Part shown: piece after piece, positions 53,914 through 63,383 of the stretch
Layout: each line of letters starts with the position of its first letter
Position numbering within the stretch: position 1 is the stretch's first letter
DNA from: Bauldia sp.
GTDB lineage: Bacteria > Pseudomonadota > Alphaproteobacteria > Rhizobiales > Kaistiaceae
Assembly (NCBI GenBank): GCA_026126065.1
Contig: JAHCJY010000001.1
Location: forward strand, 372,001-436,000
DNA length: 64,000 nt
Reading direction: 5' to 3'
The notes under the pieces: model-generated
Database searches by the model: none
Told to the model about the DNA's origin: nothing
The model's input: only the letters and a program-made list of their open reading frames with translations
Program-made: the position numbers and the translations under genes

Positions 53914-56900
53914 CTAGTGGAAGTTGCGGCCCTTCGGCAGGACCGAGCGCGTCTCCTCGATGAGCGCCTTCATGTCGGCCGGGATCGGCTCATGCCGCGG
54001 GTGACGGAAGGGAGCGCCGCGCGCGCGTTCGCCCCGCACGTCGTGGCCGGGATGCTTGACCTCATCGGCGCGGGCGAGCGTATCGACGCCGGTCGTGTCG
54101 GCCGTGAGGGCCGCCAGCATCGCCGTCCGGTCATCGATCCGCTCGCACACGACGTGAATGACGTCGCCCTCCTTCTGGATCCGGCCGGTGACGACCACGA
54201 ACCGACCGCCGAGGACGACGGGACGGAACGTCTCGAATGTCCGGGGCCAGATGACGATGTTGGCGATACCCGTCTCGTCCTCGATCGTCATGAAGATGAC
54301 GCCGCTTGCCGTGCCCGGCCGCTGCCGCACGAGAACGAGCCCTGCCACGGTGATGCGTCGCCCGTCCGGCGTAGTGCGCAGGGTCTCGTTCGCGCTCACC
54401 CCGAGCGCCGGGAGCTTGTTGCGGAGGAAGGAGACCGGATGCGCCTTCAGCGACAGGCTGAGGAAGCGGTAGTCGTTGACGACATGCTCGCCGAGCGGCA
54501 TGGGCGGCAGGGCGAAATCGGGCTCGCGGCTGCGGTCGGCGGCAAACTCCGGCCGGTCGAACAGCGGCAGCCGCTCCTTCGCGGTACCGGCATCCAGGGC
54601 GCGGGCGGCCCACAGGGCAGCGCGACGATCGAGACCGAGCGAACGAAACGCATCGGCATCCGCAAGGCGCTCCACCGCGCCGCGGGTGAGGCCGGTCTTC
54701 AGCCAGAAATGACGGACGGAATCGTAGCCCTCGCCCCGGTTCGCCATGACGGCACGGGCATCGATCTCGGCAAAGCCCTTCACCTGGCGGAAGCCGAGCC
54801 GGACGGCATGGGTGGTCTCGATATCGTCCGCCATCTCCGCATGGCTCCGATGGATGCGGGCACGGGCGGGGATCGGAGCACTGGCCGATTTCACCCTTCC
54901 GCCCCCTCGCCCCGTGGGGGAGAGGGCTTCGTCTCTTGGCGAGCCGGAGGCGAGCCTAGAGACGAAGGGTGAGGGGGCAACGGTGATGGGTCCGACGGGC
55001 GTGGCCCCCTCACCCTCCATCCCTAAGCTCGGCTTCGCCTCGCCAAGGGATGGAGCCCTCTCCCCCACGGGGCGAAGGGGCGATTGTGCCGGAACCCCGT
55101 CGTTCGAGGCGGCGCTTTCCAAAGGATGGATTTCCTCCCTTTCGAGCGTGCAGTCCCAGTCGGAGAAACTGACGTCGACCGGGCGGACCTCGACGCCGTG
55201 CTCGCGCGCGTCGCGGACGATCTGCGACGGGGCGTAGAAGCCCATCGGCTGCGAGTTCAGGAGGGCGGCGCAGAAGACGTCGGGGTAATGGCATTTCAGC
55301 CAGCCCGAGGCGTAGACGAGGAGGGCAAAGCTCGCGGCGTGGCTTTCCGGAAAACCGTATTCGCCAAAGCCCTCGATCTGCTTGAAGCAGCGTTCGGCGA
55401 AGTCGGTGGCGTAGCCGCGCGCGGTCATGCCCTTCACCATCTTGTCGCGGAAGGTCTGGATCGTCCCGACACGCCGGAAGGTCGCCATGGCTCTACGGAG
55501 CTGGTCGGCCTCGCCGGGCGTGAAGCCGGCGGCGACGATGGCGATCTGCATCGCCTGCTCCTGGAACAGCGGCACGCCCAGCGTGCGGCCGAGGACGTGG
55601 CGGAGTTCGTCGGGATCGTGCGGCGGCGCGGGAGAGGGATACTCGGGCTTCTCCAGCCCCTGCCGGCGCTTGAGGTAGGGGTGGACCATGCCGCCCTGGA
55701 TGGGGCCGGGCCGGACGATGGCGACCTCGATGACGAGGTCGTAGAATTCCTTTGGCCGGAGCCGCGGCAGCATCGACATCTGCGCCCGGCTCTCGATCTG
55801 GAACACGCCGATCGTGTCGGCGCGCCAGAACATCCGGTAGACGGCGGGATCCTCGGAAGGGATGGTCGCCAGTGCCAGCTTCCGCCCGTAGCTTTGCTCC
55901 AGGAAGTCGAACGCCCGGCGGATGCAGGACAGCATGCCGAGGCCCAGCACGTCGATCTTGAGGAGGCCGACCTGGTCGAGGTCGTCCTTGTCCCACTCGA
56001 CGGTGGTGCGGTCCTCCATCGCGGCGTTGGCGACCGGTGTTACCTCGTCGAGCCGGTCGCGGGTGATCACGAAGCCGCCGACATGCTGGGACAAATGGCG
56101 GGGCGCGCCCATCAGCTCCCGCGCCTGCTCGAGCGTCTGGCGGACGTTGCGCGCTTCGGGATCAAGCCCGACGCGCTTCGCCTCCTCCGGCTTCACGCCT
56201 TCCTCCGACCATCCCCAGATCGACCCCGACAGCGCACCGATGGCGTCGTCGCTCAAGCCGAAGACCTTGCCGACCTCGCGGATGGACGACCGGCTGCGAT
56301 AGCTAATGACCGTAGCGGCAAGGCCGGCATACTCGCGACCGTACTTGTCGTAGATGTACTGGATCACCTCCTCGCGCCGCTCATGCTCGAAATCGACGTC
56401 GATGTCGGGCGGCTCGTTGCGGTCCTCCGACAGGAAGCGCTCGAAGAGGAGCTTTGCCCGGTTCGGATCGACCTCGGTGATGCCGAGGCAGTAGCAGACC
56501 GAGGAATTGGCGGCAGAGCCGCGCCCCTGGCAAAGGATGCCCTTGCCACGGGCGAAACGGACGATGTCGTGGACGGTGAGGAAGTAGGGGGCGTAGCCGA
56601 GGCGGCCGATGAGGGCGAGTTCATGGTCGAGCTGGCCACGGACCTTTCGGGGTACGCCCGCCGGATAGCGCTTCAGCGCGCCTTCGGCCGTCAAACGCTC
56701 GAGCGCCGTCTGCGGCGTCTCGCCGGGCAACGTCTTCTCGTCGGGATAGAGGTGGGCGAGGTCGCCCAGCGAGAAGCCGAGGCGCTGGAAGATGCGCCCG
56801 CTTGCCTCGAGCGCCTCGGGATCGTTGCGGAACAGGAGCCGCATCTCGGCTTCGGGCTTGAGATGGCGCTCGGCATTGGCGCCGAGGAGGAGGCCGGCGG

Positions 56901-57525
56901 CGGCGACCGGGACGTGCTCGCGGATGGCCGTGACGACGTCAGCGAGCGGCCGTCTCTCGTGGTGGTGGAACAGGACGTCGTTGGTCGCGACGAGCGGCGT
57001 CCGAGCGCGCGAGGCGAAGACCCGTAGCCGGCTGAGCCGCCGCCGGTCGCCCGGGCCATAGCCGGGCGCCGCCATCAGGTGGACATCGCCGGGGAACGCT
57101 TCTCCGAGCCGCTGCAGGGTACGTTCGAGCGCGCCGTCGAGGCGTGCCCCCGGCATGACTCCGAGAACCTGGCCGCGACCCCATTCCAGGAGGTCGGCAA
57201 CGCCGATCCAGCAATCGCCCTTGTCGGCGCGGAGTTTTCCAGCGGTGAGGAGACGGCAGAGCCGGCCATAGGCGGCGCGGTCGGTCGGCCAGGCGAGGAT
57301 GTCGGGCGTGCCGTCGTTGAACACGAGGCGGCAGCCGATCCGGTAGGGAAAATCGAGCTTCTTCGCCATCGCCCAGCCGCGCACGACGCCGGCAAAAGTG
57401 TTGCGGTCGGCAATGGCGATGCCCGGCAGGCCGATGGCATGCGCCTGCCCGACCAGGTCCTCCGGCGACGAGGCGCCCCTGAGGAAGGAGAAATTCGAGG
57501 CGACCGCGAGTTCATGGAAGCTCAT
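53914..57525 (-). CDS. dnaE2: Error-prone DNA polymerase DnaE2 (ImuC)
   Basis: A 1203-residue alpha subunit-like polymerase of the SOS mutasome. The PHP domain starts [20 protein letters not shown]. Catalytic Asp residues are in [14 protein letters not shown], and [20 protein letters not shown] and [17 protein letters not shown] are family hallmarks. The OB-fold follows near residue 1050 ([20 protein letters not shown]). The length exceeds the usual 1030-1080 residues because a palindromic DNA element (54902-55080) is read in frame between [10 protein letters not shown] and [20 protein letters not shown], adding a Pro/Ser/Gly-rich loop of about 60-90 residues. ATG 57525 was chosen as the start. 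Confidence 0.95.
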   Translation of the reverse strand: MSFHELAVASNFSFLRGASSPEDLVGQAHAIGLPGIAIADRNTFAGVVRGWAMAKKLDFPYRIGCRLVFNDGTPDILAWPTDRAAYGRLCRLLTAGKLRADKGDCWIGVADLLEWGRGQVLGVMPGARLDGALERTLQRLGEAFPGDVHLMAAPGYGPGDRRRLSRLRVFASRARTPLVATNDVLFHHHERRPLADVVTAIREHVPVAAAGLLLGANAERHLKPEAEMRLLFRNDPEALEASGRIFQRLGFSLGDLAHLYPDEKTLPGETPQTALERLTAEGALKRYPAGVPRKVRGQLDHELALIGRLGYAPYFLTVHDIVRFARGKGILCQGRGSAANSSVCYCLGITEVDPNRAKLLFERFLSEDRNEPPDIDVDFEHERREEVIQYIYDKYGREYAGLAATVISYRSRSSIREVGKVFGLSDDAIGALSGSIWGWSEEGVKPEEAKRVGLDPEARNVRQTLEQARELMGAPRHLSQHVGGFVITRDRLDEVTPVANAAMEDRTTVEWDKDDLDQVGLLKIDVLGLGMLSCIRRAFDFLEQSYGRKLALATIPSEDPAVYRMFWRADTIGVFQIESRAQMSMLPRLRPKEFYDLVIEVAIVRPGPIQGGMVHPYLKRRQGLEKPEYPSPAPPHDPDELRHVLGRTLGVPLFQEQAMQIAIVAAGFTPGEADQLRRAMATFRRVGTIQTFRDKMVKGMTARGYATDFAERCFKQIEGFGEYGFPESHAASFALLVYASGWLKCHYPDVFCAALLNSQPMGFYAPSQIVRDAREHGVEVRPVDVSFSDWDCTLEREEIHPLESAASNDGVPAQSPLRPVGERAPSLGEAKPSLGMEGEGATPVGPITVAPSPFVSRLASGSPRDEALSPTGRGGGRVKSASAPIPARARIHRSHAEMADDIETTHAVRLGFRQVKGFAEIDARAVMANRGEGYDSVRHFWLKTGLTRGAVERLADADAFRSLGLDRRAALWAARALDAGTAKERLPLFDRPEFAADRSREPDFALPPMPLGEHVVNDYRFLSLSLKAHPVSFLRNKLPALGVSANETLRTTPDGRRITVAGLVLVRQRPGTASGVIFMTIEDETGIANIVIWPRTFETFRPVVLGGRFVVVTGRIQKEGDVIHVVCERIDDRTAMLAALTADTTGVDTLARADEVKHPGHDVRGERARGAPFRHPRHEPIPADMKALIEETRSVLPKGRNFH
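54902..55080. repeat. Composite palindromic element inserted in frame in dnaE2
   Basis: The outer arms 54908-54927 and 55055-55074 are exact reverse complements over 20 bp (CGCCCCGTGGGGGAGAGGGC). Two further hairpins lie between them: CTTCGTCTC pairs with GAGACGAAG, and TCCATCCCT with AGGGATGGA. GGTGAGGGGGC and GCCCCCTCACC form an inner stem. The whole would fold into a cruciform with two side hairpins. It is read without a stop in the dnaE2 frame, like the Rickettsia palindromic elements. Confidence 0.85.
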
Positions 57526-57569
57526 GGGCGCCCTCTTGCGCCGGCGCCGGATCGTAACAACAATAAGGG

Positions 57570-57623
57570 ATGGAGTACGAGTGGGATCCGGAGAAGGCAG
57601 GCCTCTATGAGCGATCGCGTTGA
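57570..57623 (+). pseudogene. Truncated BrnT toxin gene remnant
   Basis: A 17-codon frame beginning [12 protein letters not shown], which matches the N-terminus of BrnT RNase toxins (M-x-x-WDPxKAxxN). It has its own ribosome binding site (AAGGG). It then runs into unrelated codons and a stop at 57621-57623, inside the overlapping brnA start. The rest of brnT (about 80 codons) is missing, so a deletion has removed the toxin and left the operon's start next to the antitoxin. Confidence 0.7.
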
Positions 57624-57873
57624 AGATAGGGACAATCCGGAATGGACGGAGGAGATGTTTCGCCGTGCCAAACCGGCCCGCGAAATGTTCCCCGGCGTGG
57701 ACTTTCCACGACCGAAACGTGGGCCGCAGAAGGCGCCGACCAAGGTGCAGACCACGATCCGGCTCGACCCGAGCGTGATCGCGCATTTCCGCGAAGGCGG
57801 GCCGGGCTGGCAGAGCCGGCTCAACGACGAACTGCTGAAAGTCGTGGCAAAGGCGCGGCGCAAGGCCGGCTGA
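57607..57873 (+). CDS. Orphan BrnA-type antitoxin
   Basis: An 88-residue protein of the BrnA family. The N-terminal half is flexible and acidic ([20 protein letters not shown]) and would wrap the toxin. The C-terminal ribbon-helix-helix reads [20 protein letters not shown] then [12 protein letters not shown], with the conserved Gly-Trp turn. The toxin is deleted, so the protein can only act as a DNA-binding regulator. It is encoded on the plus strand between the minus-strand genes imuB and dnaE2, and its stop lies 10 bp from the imuB stop. Confidence 0.85.
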   Translation: MSDRVEDRDNPEWTEEMFRRAKPAREMFPGVDFPRPKRGPQKAPTKVQTTIRLDPSVIAHFREGGPGWQSRLNDELLKVVAKARRKAG

Positions 57874-57883
57874 GCGGCCGGGT

Positions 57884-59461
57884 TCATGCGAACAGACCCT
57901 GCAGGAACCAGCGCGGGAGGCCCTCGTCGCGGCCATAGAGGCCCTCGCGAAACAGCCAGAAACGCTGGCCGGTGCGATCCTCGACGCGAAAATAGTCGCG
58001 CGTAAAGCCGTCCTCGCGCCACCATTCGGCGGCGATCCGCTCGGGCCCTTCGGCGCGGGCGACCTCGAAGAAGGCATGCCGCCAGCGGAACCGAAGGGGT
58101 GGCCCTTCAGGGATTTCCGCCAGCGTCTCGACCGGCTCGGGCCGGGCGAGGAGACGGAGCGGGCGGTCGATCGGCTCGTCGGCCCATGCCTCGGTCCAGA
58201 TGGGTGAGCGGCGCGCATCGGCGCCTGCCGGAACCGCCCTGCCGGAGCGTTCCGGGACGTGACTCTCGCCGGTTTCCAGCCGGACGATCCGGTCCGTGCC
58301 GAGGCGGACGCCGATGCGGTCGACCAGCCGGCCGAGATCGGCCTCGCCGTCCGTCTCCCCGGCAAGATCGATCTGCGCCGGCGTGGCGTCGTCTGTGGCA
58401 AGGATCGACAGGCGCACCAGGTCGAAGCCGAAGCCGGCGTCGATCTCGTCGCCAAGCATGGCGAACTTTTCCGAAAACAGTTCGCCCACAAGGCGCGGAT
58501 CGCGGAGCGGGCGGCCGCTGCCGACCTCCGCCCGGCTCACCACGCCGTCGACGCGATAGAGCGCGAGCTCGAACCTCCTTCCGCCGATGCCGCGCTCGTC
58601 GAGCCGCCGGGCAAGGGTCGCGGCAAGCGAGCGGAGGACGGCGGCAATGTCGGACAGAAGGCTGATCGGTTCGGGGAACCTTCGCTCCGCGACGAGCTCC
58701 GGCATCGGCCGGTCGGGCGAGATCGCCTCCTCCTCGTCACCGAGCGCCTGGTCGAGGCGCTGGAGGAGTTTTGGGCCGAAGCGTGCGGCGAGCGGCTGGC
58801 GCGGCGCGCCGAGGAGCTGGCCGATCCGCTTGATGCCGACGCGCTCGAGCGTTGCGACGGTCTCCGGCTGGATGCGCAGGGCAAGCAGCGGCAGGCCTTT
58901 CAGCACGGCTGCCTCCTCGCCCGAAGGCACGACGGCCGGGCCGCCGAAGCGTGCGGCGGCGAAGGCGGCGCCGGCGGTGTCGGCGATTGCGGCGCGCGCG
59001 GCGATGCCCTGCCGCTTCAGCCGGGTCACAATGTCGGCGGCAAGGGTCGCCTCGCCGCCAAAGAGATGGGCACAGCCGGTGATGTCGAGGAGAAGGCCGT
59101 CATTGCCATCGGTGCCAACGAGCGGGGTGTAGCGGTCCGCCCAGCCGGCGATCTCGCCCAGGAAGACGGCGTCGGCGCGCGGATCGTATTCCACGGCTTC
59201 GAGCGCCGGCTGGATGGCGCGCGCTTCGGCAAGCGCCTGGCCGCGATGGAAACCGAACGCGCGCGCCGGTGCATTGAGGGCGACGAGCCGCATCGCGCTC
59301 TTCACCTTGTCGACGATGACGAGAGCCGGCTCGGCGTCAGCCGGCTTTCCGGAACGCCACGACTTCCCGAACCGCAGGCGCATCAGCCGGTCGGTCGACA
59401 GGTAGGGAAGGACGAGCGACAGGATCCGCCGCTGCGGCGGGCGCGAAGCTTCCGCGGTCAT
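57884..59461 (-). CDS. imuB: Mutasome protein ImuB (inactive Y-family polymerase)
   Basis: A 525-residue Y-family polymerase-like protein that links ImuA and DnaE2 to the beta clamp in SOS mutagenesis. The palm/finger region includes [37 protein letters not shown] and [12 protein letters not shown], where the canonical catalytic acidic pair is absent, as in ImuB generally. The C-terminal [20 protein letters not shown] and RWFLQGLFA are diagnostic. It overlaps imuA by 125 bp. ATG 59461 fits the family. Confidence 0.95.
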   Translation of the reverse strand: MTAEASRPPQRRILSLVLPYLSTDRLMRLRFGKSWRSGKPADAEPALVIVDKVKSAMRLVALNAPARAFGFHRGQALAEARAIQPALEAVEYDPRADAVFLGEIAGWADRYTPLVGTDGNDGLLLDITGCAHLFGGEATLAADIVTRLKRQGIAARAAIADTAGAAFAAARFGGPAVVPSGEEAAVLKGLPLLALRIQPETVATLERVGIKRIGQLLGAPRQPLAARFGPKLLQRLDQALGDEEEAISPDRPMPELVAERRFPEPISLLSDIAAVLRSLAATLARRLDERGIGGRRFELALYRVDGVVSRAEVGSGRPLRDPRLVGELFSEKFAMLGDEIDAGFGFDLVRLSILATDDATPAQIDLAGETDGEADLGRLVDRIGVRLGTDRIVRLETGESHVPERSGRAVPAGADARRSPIWTEAWADEPIDRPLRLLARPEPVETLAEIPEGPPLRFRWRHAFFEVARAEGPERIAAEWWREDGFTRDYFRVEDRTGQRFWLFREGLYGRDEGLPRWFLQGLFA

Positions 59462-60206
59462 GGTGCCACTCCAGATCGAATGTACCGGTGGGACCGAGCC
59501 GGCTCTTCTCCAGCTCCGCCCGGAAAGCAGGACGCCCGACGCCCTCGACGAACCCGTGCATCGTCCCGGCGGGAAGAGCCGAAACACGCCAGCGGGTGAG
59601 GGCGGCGCTTCCCTCAGCGGCGCCGGCCTGGCGCAGGAGGAGACCGGTCACGCCGACGGAGGCAGCCCGGAGAGCGAGGCGGCGGCTCGCAGTGAGGTCG
59701 AGCGCCCGCGGTGCGCCGCGGATGACGGCCAGCACCGCGGCAAGGCCCGTGCAGCGGAGGCCTTCCTCGAAGGCCCAGAGTGCCTCCTCCGGCCGCCGCG
59801 CCCGGACGACCAGCAGCTTTCCGGGATCGAGGCCGAAGCGGGCGAAGCCGGGACCGAAGGGAAGGCCGGCCTCGGAGAGCGCCATCTCCTCCTCGATCCA
59901 CAGTACCGGCCGGCGTTTTGCGGCGACGATCCGGGCAAGGATGCCGGCGGAAAAACCGGTCAGCGCGCCGGTGCCGCGGGTCTCCTCGCAGCGGAATTCA
60001 TGGAGCGCCCCGAGCGGCAGTCCGCCGCCGAGTTTCTCGTCGAGCGCGGCAACGCCCAGCGCGATCCGCCGGCTGTCCGCCTCGCCGGAGAAGCCGAGCG
60101 AGGGGCCATCGTCCGTGCGAAGTCCATCGCTCTCCGCAAGGACGGGAGAGCGTCCCTCGATGATGGCGATTTCGCGCCGGAGCGCGTGGAGGTCGGCCTG
60201 GGGCAT
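59337..60206 (-). CDS. imuA: Mutasome protein ImuA
   Basis: A 289-residue RecA/SulA-like protein that partners ImuB. Conserved parts are LGVAALDEKLGGGLPLGALH near residue 50, VLWIEEEMALSEAGLPFGPG, LLVVRARRPEEALWAFEEGL, AVLAVIRGAPRALDLTASRR and the C-terminal RAELEKSRLGPTGTFDLEWH. The P-loop is not intact. It is the first gene of imuA-imuB-dnaE2, directly behind the SOS box at 60240-60254. Confidence 0.93.
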   Translation of the reverse strand: MPQADLHALRREIAIIEGRSPVLAESDGLRTDDGPSLGFSGEADSRRIALGVAALDEKLGGGLPLGALHEFRCEETRGTGALTGFSAGILARIVAAKRRPVLWIEEEMALSEAGLPFGPGFARFGLDPGKLLVVRARRPEEALWAFEEGLRCTGLAAVLAVIRGAPRALDLTASRRLALRAASVGVTGLLLRQAGAAEGSAALTRWRVSALPAGTMHGFVEGVGRPAFRAELEKSRLGPTGTFDLEWHHDRGSFAPAAAADPVARPSLPVDRPADAPAVREVVAFRKAG

Positions 60207-60239
60207 GGTCTCGAATGGCGGAGGAGGTCCGTCATTGCT

Positions 60240-60254
60240 GTTCCTATTTTGTTC
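60240..60254 (-). promoter_or_regulatory. LexA (SOS) box of the mutasome operon
   Basis: GTTCCTATTTTGTTC matches the alphaproteobacterial LexA operator GTTC-N7-GTTC exactly, 34 bp upstream of the imuA start (on the coding strand it reads GAAC-N7-GAAC). It should place imuA-imuB-dnaE2 under DNA-damage control. Confidence 0.85.
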
Positions 60255-60359
60255 TCATATGGATTCCAGACCGCCGGAGGAGAGTCAAGCGCCATGCCCG
60301 AACTGGGAGGGGTCTCTTGGAGTCCTCAAGCAGAGCGTGCTCGATTGCCCTCCTCGTTA

Positions 60360-60479
60360 CCACCGGGCTCGACCGGTGGCCCATGGATGCCAGCGAACTG
60401 GCTCGGAGCGATGAGGCCGGGCTCTCCTCTAGATCGCCGTTGGCGCGCATCATCATGGGTTGCCGGGTCAAGCCCGGCA
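60360..60479. repeat. Palindromic repeat mosaic in a gene-free spacer
   Basis: The 347-bp interval 60207-60553 holds no gene apart from the SOS box. It contains CCACCGG-N6-CCGGTGG (60360-60379) and the perfect palindrome TGCCGGGTCAAGCCCGGCA (60461-60479). The second is a dispersed repeat familiar from many alphaproteobacterial genomes; its translated shadow gives the often-seen FAGLDPATH peptide. It may work as a bidirectional terminator between imuA and the small membrane protein gene. Confidence 0.65.
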
Positions 60480-60553
60480 AAGACGAATGTGTGGATGAGT
60501 GGGACGGGAGGGCCTCGCACTCAATCGTCGTACATCCAGGTAACCTTCACCCG

Positions 60554-60718
60554 CTACGCAAAGCCCCAGAAAGCGATGCGGATGAGGGCTGCGGCGGCGC
60601 CGAGGAGGAGAGCGAAGATGCCGAGGCCGACCGGGGAGCCCCAGCCATACCAGCGCATGGCAAGTTCGGAGTATCGGTACTCCTCCTCGCGGGTGAGTTC
60701 AGCCTGGCGAACGGCCAT
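60554..60718 (-). CDS. Small membrane protein of unknown function
   Basis: A 54-residue protein. The N-terminus is charged (MAVRQAELTREEEYRYSELA), and one or two membrane segments follow (SPVGLGIFALLLGAAAALIR), ending in IAFWGFA. AGGAG lies 8 bases before ATG 60718; an ATG at 60742 is possible. It diverges from the MarR gene, and the shared palindrome at 60749 overlaps its expected promoter, so it is a likely MarR target. No family was recognised. Confidence 0.75.
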   Translation of the reverse strand: MAVRQAELTREEEYRYSELAMRWYGWGSPVGLGIFALLLGAAAALIRIAFWGFA

Positions 60719-60748
60719 CGGACGTGCTCCTGTCTCTGACAAGCATTA

Positions 60749-60763
60749 TTACTTATCAAGTAA
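60749..60763. promoter_or_regulatory. Palindromic operator between MarR gene and membrane protein
   Basis: TTACTT-ATC-AAGTAA is a perfect 6-bp inverted repeat in an AT-rich patch, and the outer CATTA/TAATG adds a second dyad. It lies 21 bp before the MarR start and 31 bp before the divergent gene. The size and position are those of a MarR dimer site. Confidence 0.7.
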
Positions 60764-60783
60764 GATAATGACAACGTCAGACA

Positions 60784-61254
60784 ATGCAAGCGAAACCTGA
60801 CCGCCAGGAGATGCGACTCGCGCTGATGCTCGCCATTCGCGAGGCGAGCGCGCTCGGTCAGATGTTCTCCGAGACGATCGCCGCCAAGGTTGGCCTCGGC
60901 GGCTCTGACCTCGAATATCTCGACATCGTCGCGATGCGCGGGCGTATGACCGCAGGCGAACTCGCCACGGAGACAGGACTCACGACCGGCGCGGTGACCG
61001 GCCTCATCGACCGGCTGGAGAAGGCGGGCTTTGCGGTCCGCGAACGCGATCCGGACGACCGCCGGCGTGTCTACGTCACGGCAGTGCCCGAAGCGCTCGG
61101 CCGCGCCGCCGCGCATTATGCGGGCCTTGCCGATGCGATGGACGGGCTGGCCGAACGGTACAGCGACGCGGAACTCGCGCTCATCCTCGACTTCTTCAGC
61201 CGCAGCCACGACATCATGCGGGGCGAACTGACGAAGGCGAAGCGCCGCGGGTAG
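60784..61254 (+). CDS. MarR-family transcriptional regulator
   Basis: A 156-residue winged-helix dimer. TAGELATETGLTTGAVTGLI is the helix-turn-helix, DRLEKAGFAVRERDPDDRRR is the wing with the conserved DxRxxx motif, and helical ends form the dimer. Its ligand is unknown. It most likely represses itself and the divergent small membrane protein at the palindrome 60749-60763. Its stop abuts the stop of the convergent UbiH-type gene. Confidence 0.92.
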   Translation: MQAKPDRQEMRLALMLAIREASALGQMFSETIAAKVGLGGSDLEYLDIVAMRGRMTAGELATETGLTTGAVTGLIDRLEKAGFAVRERDPDDRRRVYVTAVPEALGRAAAHYAGLADAMDGLAERYSDAELALILDFFSRSHDIMRGELTKAKRRG

Positions 61255-62472
61255 CTAGATCGCCTCGCCGCGGAGGAGCCGCGGGGCGCCGGAATCGATG
61301 CCGGCGGCCTGCGAGATCATCGCGCGCTTGAGGAAGGGAACGCGGTCGACGAGGCCGAGGCCGATGTCCCGGACCCCGCGGAGAATGCGGCTGTCGTTGG
61401 AGAACAGCCGGTTCAGTCCGTCGGTGATCGCGCCCATCTCGAGCGTGTCGAACCGCCGCCACGCCTGGTAGCGCTCGAGGACGTCGAGCGCGCCGATATC
61501 GAGCCCGAGCCGCCGCGCCTCAACGATCGTCTCGGCAAGCGCGGCCACGTCGCGGAGCCCGAGGTTCAGTCCCTGGCCCGCGAGGGGGTGGATCGAATGG
61601 GCGGCGTCGCCGACAAGGGCAAAGCGCGGCCGCACGAAGTCGCGGGCGAGACGCAGCGCCAGCGGATAGGCGTGGCGCTTCCCCTCCACGGCGAGCGCCC
61701 CGAGATGGTGGCCGAAGCGTCGCGCCAACTCGGCCGCGAATGTCGCGTCGTCGGCGGCCATCAGCCGGTCGGCGTCGGCCTTGGTCTCGGTCCAGACCAG
61801 GGAGGAACGGTTGCCTTTCAGCGGCAGGGTCGCGAACGGACCCGACGGAAGGAAGTGCTCCTCGGCGCGACCATTGTGCGGGCGCTCGTGAGCCACGGTG
61901 GCAACGAGGCCGACCTGGCCGTAGTCCCATTGCAGAGTACGGATGCCGGCAAGGTCGCGGAGGCGAGAGCGGACGCCGTCGGCGGCAACGAGGAGTGCGG
62001 CCCGCATCGGTCCGCCGCCGAGACTGACCTCGATACGCCCTTCGCCGGTCGCAAAGGCGGACACGGTCTCCGGCGCCAGCACTACCGCTCCGCCGGCTTC
62101 GGCCGCGGCGAGAAGCGCGGGCGTCAGCACCGCATTCGGCACCATGTGCGCGAACGGCTCGCCGTCGTCGAGCGTGCCGTCGAAGGTGAGGAAGACCGGG
62201 CGGACAACGTCGCGGACGCGGCTGTCGGTGACGATCATGTCGTGGACGGGCTGCGCGCTGTCCGCCACCGCATTCCAGACGCCGAGCCTCTCCAGCATCC
62301 GCTTGCCGCCGGCGGAGATCGCGGAGGCGCGGCCGTCATCGCGCGTGCCGGGCCGCCGGTCATCGACCAGCGTCACCGCGAGACCGGGCGCCGCCTGGAC
62401 CAGCGCGGCCGCAAGCGTAAGGCCCACCGGCCCGCCGCCGGCGATCACTATGTCGCCCTGCTGGTCGATCAT
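61255..62472 (-). CDS. UbiH/COQ6-type FAD-dependent ubiquinone hydroxylase
   Basis: A 405-residue flavoprotein monooxygenase that hydroxylates the ubiquinone ring (UbiH/UbiF/UbiL class; position unassigned). The FAD motif is DIVIAGGGPVGLTLAAALVQ, the conserved RASAISAGGKRMLERLG follows, GADG-type LLVAADGVRSRLRDLAGI binds NADPH/FAD, and FALVGDAAHSIHPLAGQGLN is the signature. ATG 62472 was chosen. The upstream extension holds tandem CGGCAGT repeats and is not coding. Confidence 0.92.
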   Translation of the reverse strand: MIDQQGDIVIAGGGPVGLTLAAALVQAAPGLAVTLVDDRRPGTRDDGRASAISAGGKRMLERLGVWNAVADSAQPVHDMIVTDSRVRDVVRPVFLTFDGTLDDGEPFAHMVPNAVLTPALLAAAEAGGAVVLAPETVSAFATGEGRIEVSLGGGPMRAALLVAADGVRSRLRDLAGIRTLQWDYGQVGLVATVAHERPHNGRAEEHFLPSGPFATLPLKGNRSSLVWTETKADADRLMAADDATFAAELARRFGHHLGALAVEGKRHAYPLALRLARDFVRPRFALVGDAAHSIHPLAGQGLNLGLRDVAALAETIVEARRLGLDIGALDVLERYQAWRRFDTLEMGAITDGLNRLFSNDSRILRGVRDIGLGLVDRVPFLKRAMISQAAGIDSGAPRLLRGEAI

Positions 62473-62532
62473 GGGTCGTCCCTCGAACCTTGCCCCGCTG
62501 AAGGTGCCCTTGCCGGAGGGCGGGCGCAACCG

Positions 62533-62560
62533 CGGCAGTCGGCAGTCGGCAGTCGGCAGT
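62533..62560. repeat. Four tandem CGGCAGT units
   Basis: The 7-bp unit CGGCAGT is repeated four times without change, followed by a partial CGG. It lies upstream of the ubiH-type start in non-coding DNA. Such perfect short arrays can vary in copy number by slippage. Confidence 0.85.
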
Positions 62561-62707
62561 CGGAAAAGGCAGCGGACCAGCAATCAGCGGCCGGTCGTCC
62601 GCCCGACCGCAGCCCGGCTGCCGATCGCCGACCGTATACCGCCGACAAATGTCCCCGCTAACCCAATGGTCAGGAAAGTCATGCCAATAGCGTGCATGGC
62701 GGCGGTT

Positions 62708-62724
62708 GTTGGCACGGTGTTTGA
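62708..62724 (+). promoter_or_regulatory. Sigma54-like promoter of glnK
   Basis: TTGGCACG (62708-62715), four bases, then TTGAT (62720-62724). The -24 GG and spacing are exact; the -12 element reads TTGA instead of TTGC. It lies 91 bp before glnK. Confidence 0.65.
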
Positions 62725-62772
62725 TTGTTCCGTCGCGACGCGGCATCGGTACGATCCGATTGCGGCCGTTGA

Positions 62773-63153
<381 letters not shown>

Positions 63154-63173
63154 CCGGAGCGGTTGCGGCGCCA

Positions 63174-63203
63174 ATAGGCATGCGGGATGTTCCCGCTGCC
63201 TAT
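63174..63203 (+). terminator. Bulged hairpin after glnK
   Basis: ATAGGCA-T-GCGGGA pairs with TCCCGC-TGCCTAT around a TGT loop, a 13-bp stem with one bulged T. It starts 20 bp after the glnK stop. There is no T-run, so it may be an mRNA 3' stabiliser or a factor-dependent terminator that lowers amtB expression relative to glnK. Confidence 0.55.
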
Positions 63204-63307
63204 CCATCGCGCATTTGCCTGATTCCTAGACACTAGTTGATAAACCGACCCGAGGTTGGCCCGCAGCACTGGCTGCGCGCTGCCTCGGTTTTTGGCGTTG
63301 AGCCCAC

Positions 63308-63324
63308 TTGGCATGCGCCTTGTA
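63308..63324 (+). promoter_or_regulatory. Sigma54-like promoter of amtB
   Basis: TTGGCATG (63308-63315), four bases, then TTGTA (63320-63324). The -24 element is standard; the -12 reads TTGT. It lies 60 bp before the amtB start, a normal distance, so amtB can be transcribed apart from glnK. Confidence 0.65.
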
Positions 63325-63383
63325 TTCGCCCTTCCGAAAGCTGTCCAAAGTTTAGGCGGCAGCTGCTCATTGGGAGGGCATTC

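Noticed and set aside
60326..60520. Small leftward frame containing FAGLDPATHDD
   Set aside because: This peptide is the usual translated shadow of the dispersed TGCCGGGTCAAGCCCGGCA repeat.
62681..62697. Possible NtrC site ATGC-N9-GCAT upstream of the glnK sigma54 promoter
   Set aside because: The spacing is 15 bp between TGC and GCA ends where NtrC sites have 17, and the inner bases do not fit; too weak to call.
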